From NCBI GenBank assembly GCA_037179515.1, contig JAXCGZ010009488.1:35001-99000 (forward strand): a DNA stretch of 64,000 bases. Direction: 5' to 3'. The stretch is from Halocaridina rubra (Eukaryota > Arthropoda > Malacostraca > Decapoda > Atyidae). The notes below the pieces were generated by a model that saw only the letters and a list, made by a program, of their open reading frames with translations, ran no database searches and had not been told where the DNA came from. The position numbers and the translations under genes were made by a program. Shown piece after piece: positions 60,932-64,000 of the stretch (position 1 is the stretch's first letter; every line of letters starts with the position of its first letter).

Positions 60932-61690
60932 GGACTGCTTGGGCTTCAGAATGCTGTAAATAATATAAATACAATAATACCAAAAGTTACTGAGGTAGAT
61001 GTTGACTTTTACAGTCAATGAGTTAATAAACTACATTATGGTTTTTCAGTGATTTTTTTTAATGCTTTTCAATTGTTTTGGAAGAATATAATATTAGTTT
61101 ACGTCATTTAGTAAATGAGTATTGGTGTTAGATATTGCACCGGTTATCATTTCATTGCTGGTGTTAAAGTAAACTTTTTCTGTTACAGCCCCCATTCCCA
61201 CACATGTAAAGGAAACTGCCATGATGACATTATATGTGTGTGAGCTTGTACTTTAGGACAGCGTTATTTGTAGACTTAACAAACCTAATCAAATGGTACA
61301 GGGTAAATCAGGAATTAAATATCAGGGTAGATTAACTGGTCACTGTTAATATACACGCAGAACCTTTACCACATCTTTGTATTTTCCTCCATCAAAGAGT
61401 CCTGGTCTTATTGCCTTGATTCATCCACCCTCCTTATAAGAGGGATTTAGGTTTTTGTATATAGGATAGAATAGATATATGAACATAGATATACAGAAAT
61501 TACGTTTACATTATTATCTTAAGTATTAGAATATTATCACGTATCCCAGGTTATAGTTTGATGTACAGTAGTTCCCTTCTTCAGCCCCCATTTTCATATA
61601 GCCAGGCATAGTTCTTCTGAAATATGTTACTTAAATTTCTCTGTGAGAATGTTCTCCATCATTGTGCTTTATGAAACCCTAAGTCGGCAC
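58531..61690. other. 3.1 kb of mostly plain DNA
   Basis: No recognised gene or transposon. It holds (TTA)n tracts at 59990-60052 and 60890-60930 and a poly(A) run at 59520. A weak coding hint at 59090-59180 ends at a possible GTAAGA donor, but no acceptor or family supports it. Confidence 0.4.
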
Positions 61691-61935
61691 ATAGCTAGCA
61701 AAAGATTGCCGACCCATGCTCTAGTGCAACGTGTTCCTAAGAAGCGTGACCATGCTATTCCTTCAAACTGACAACCTATTGCCCTAAACTCATCTGTTGC
61801 TAAAGTTTTCAAAACTTTGCTCAATTATCATTCTTCAAATGTCTTGAATCTAACTCGCTTATCTCCGATCACCAGTACGACTTCCGTAAGGCAAAATCAA
61901 CTGGCGACCTCCTGTCCTATCTTACTCATGTAATG
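61690..61935 (+). mobile_element. LINE C, first decayed fragment
   Basis: RT-coding block (TTCAAACTGACAACCTATTGCCC..., CTCCGATCACCAGTACGACTTCCG, GGCGACCTCCTGTCCTATCTTACTCATG) that occurs again at 62250-62410. It is a separate, 3'-cut copy lying before the longer one. Confidence 0.7.
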
Positions 61936-63712
61936 TAGTTTGCTCCCCCACTGACAAAGCCACACTCTTTGGCTCTCATTTTTCTGCTAACTCTTCCGTA
62001 AACAATTCCAGCCCACTTATCCATCATTCTTTACTCCTCTGTAACCCTGGGCCCCCCCTTATCCTTTTTTTGCGCAGAGTTCATAAGGTTCTTTGCTCGC
62101 TAAAGACGAAAAAGACATATGGTCCTGATGGTATCCCTGCAAGGGTCCTTAAGGAATTTGCAAATGAACTGGCTCCCATGCTTTGCCATCTGTTTTGCCT
62201 CATACTGTTAACCCTTATCTATCCTTCATCTTGGAACCTAAGAAGGGTGACCGCTCTATTCCTTCAAAGTACCGACCTATCGCTAAAGTTTTTGAAACTT
62301 TGCCTAATTCTCACTTCTTGAAACATCTTGAATGTAACTTGCTTCTCCGATCACCAGTACGGCTTCCGCAAGGCAAGATCATCTGGCGACCTCCTGTCCT
62401 ATCTTACTCATATGTGGTCATCTTCTCTCAGCAACTATGGTGAGTCCATTGTCGTTGCCTTTGATATCTCTAAGGCTTTTGACAGAGTCTGGCACAAGGC
62501 TTTGTTGGCCAAACTCCTTGCTTATGGCTTTATCCCTTCTCACTGCTCTCTAATTTCCAGTTTTCTTTCTGACCCTTTGATATCTGTGGTTGTTGACAGT
62601 GCAACATCTAGCCCAGTCCCTGTTACCAGTGGTGTTCCACAGGACTCTGTTCTTTCACCTACTCAGTTCCCTCTCTTCATCAAGGATCTTCTTCAGTCCC
62701 CATCCTCCTCTCTTCTTTACGCCTCTTCCCATGATGTTACCCTGCCTTTTTATTACAACCTTCATCTGCTACTCATAATCAGTCTCGTATTACTCTTCCT
62801 TCTACTCTCATCTCCGAATTGCAGAGGTTATCTGAGTGGGGAACCAAAATTTTGTTAATTTTAATGCCTCCAAGACAAAGTTTCTGGCTGTCTCTTTATT
62901 TTCCTCTCCTCCTGATACCCCTATTGTCATCAAAACTAGCGAAATTCATCCTTTTAATTCTATCAATGTATTAGGAATCCATATAGCCTCTAATTTGTCT
63001 TGGAGTAATCACATAATCCAAATTTCTAATTCTGTATCCAAAACACTTGGGAGTTCTATTTTGTTTCTGTCATCACTTTTCCTCTTTGCAGTTATTTAGT
63101 CTGTAAAGGTCTTATCCGTCCCTACTTAGAATACTGCTCACGCATCTGGGGTGCATCTTCATATACTTACCTTCTTGCTAGGATTAAATCTAAGGCAGTC
63201 ACTCTTTAATGACCCTTCTCTTACTTCTAATCTGGATTATCTTTCTCTTCGCCGTATATCATCCCTATGTCTTTTCTATCACTGCTCTGATGAATTGGCG
63301 AGTTGCATCCCTCCCCCACTGCTGAGGCCACATAACACTCGCCAAGCTGCCTCATCTCACAGATACTGTGTTGAGAATTGTAGCAGGCGGATTGGTTGGT
63401 GCAGTGACTGCCTCTTCCCTTCCACCTCCAGACTCTGGAACGCTCTTCCCCCTTTTGTCTTTCCTAATTCTTATAACCTATCTTCCTTCAAATAACGGAT
63501 CTTTTGCCTAATTCTTTCATATCTCTAGGTCTTCAGTACTACGACTATTCTTTCAGCCTGTCCTCTTCCTATTGTGTATCATTACCTCATCTGTGCCTTT
63601 TCCTTAACGTTTTACCTTTTCTTTGTCTTAATGGTTTCTCCGTGCCCTGGCCTTTATTGATGAGGGCAGTTTTCATGCCTGACCCGGTGTCACATAAAAA
63701 AAAAAAAATAGA
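61936..63712 (+). mobile_element. LINE C, decayed copy with poly(A) end
   Basis: From a pre-RT region (CSPTDKATLFGSHFSAN) through RT and the C-terminus to ACCCGGTGTCACAT and a poly(A) run at 63698-63710. I/Jockey-type by motif style. Several frameshifts; the protein is scattered over three frames. Confidence 0.8.
62070..63495 (+). pseudogene. LINE C reverse transcriptase pseudogene
   Basis: Pieces in order: LKTKKTYGPDGIPARVLKEFANELAPML (62100), KKGDRSIPSKYRPIAKVFETL (62240), DHQYGFRKARSSGDLLSYLTHMW (62340), VVAFDISKAFDRVWHKALLAKL (62450), TSGVPQDSVLSPTQF, with Asp in place of the usual Gly (62630), then LLYASSHDVTL where the family has YADD (62715), NFNASKTKFLAVS (62850) and a C-terminus SRLWNALPPFVFPNSYNLSSFK (63430-63495). 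Frameshifts join these parts and the catalytic Asp pair is lost. Dead. Confidence 0.8.
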
Positions 63713-63967
63713 AACCAAAATCCACCTATGTACAGGTTATTATTGTATGTATTACTATACTGTACTGTATTATTTCAATATTATAACTATTAGTTTGTGT
63801 TTTATGTAGTCATTTGATGTCTTTAGCCTAAATACTGCACAGTACTGCATATGTATGTACTGTACAGCATTTTTTTTTTCCTAAACACAACTAACGAACA
63901 ATTCTACTTGCAAGCTGTCTTCTGAAAGCTACCTCGTTTGTAAGTTGGGGAGTGTCTGTATATTCAT
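63713..63967. other. AT-rich DNA, nothing recognised
   Basis: Short stretch after the LINE C poly(A). No features. Confidence 0.4.
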
Positions 63968-64000
63968 GAGTGTGACACCTGGACAGGCATAGAATATTGC
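63968..64000 (-). repeat. R1 dispersed repeat, start of a copy cut by the window
   Basis: GAGTGTGACACCTGGACAGGCATAGAATATTGC matches the first bases of other - strand R1 copies (29816, 700). The rest is outside the window. Confidence 0.45.

Overview
The window looks like nuclear DNA of an arthropod, most likely a decapod crustacean such as a penaeid-type shrimp. This is inferred from spliced genes with GT/AG introns, very dense (AT)n, (GA)n and (AAT)n microsatellites (about 4 kb of pure AT dinucleotide by eye, in roughly 29 tracts), and many non-LTR retrotransposons and tRNA-derived SINEs. Nothing resembles bacterial operons, phage or CRISPR. The species is not proven.

Two host genes are supported by splice sites, phase and conserved motifs. 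On the + strand (1-6396) lie the last five exons of an FkbM-type methyltransferase-fold gene of the arthropod Star-like group. All four introns are phase 0 and the gene ends with a stop codon and an AATAAA. On the - strand (30246 down to 8463) lies an SLC16-type monocarboxylate transporter. It has a first coding exon (30096-30246), an exon with the DGGWAW signature (15513-15672), a TM2-TM4 exon (9994-10251) and a long last exon (8463-9664). Its largest intron, about 14.4 kb, holds most of the repeats between 16 and 30 kb. A possible TATA/Inr promoter and short first exon on the same strand lie near 55.9 kb.

Most of the rest is mobile DNA. LINE family A (CR1/L2-like by eye, tail built from TAGGTAATCACAAT) has about twelve copies: a near full-length one at 40.65-44.69 kb, a 1201-bp tandem array at 16.28-21.07 kb continuous with a long copy to 23.3 kb, and old fragments. 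LINE B (2981-5538) has a GACTTT tail and sits inside a SINE inside a gene intron. LINE B2 (6835-7945) has a TTTG tail. An RTE-type LINE (25307-27413) carries a single premature stop. LINE C (61.7-63.7 kb) is decayed and ends in poly(A). Short elements are SINE A (tRNA head, 16-18 bp target duplications), SINE B (275-bp tandem units, each with a tRNA-like head), SINE D (56.2-56.4 kb), a dispersed ~300-bp repeat called R1 here, a 227-bp palindromic MITE-like element (44775-45001), and a 155-bp insertion with a 14-bp target duplication (21358-21512).

Layout: 0-6.4 kb Star-like gene; 6.4-8.4 kb LINE B2 and microsatellites; 8.4-30.3 kb transporter gene with invaded introns; 30.3-58 kb repeat-dominated DNA; 58-61.7 kb mostly plain sequence with no recognised gene; 61.7-64 kb LINE C and the start of another R1 copy. 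The retroelements have no visible link to the functions of the host genes.
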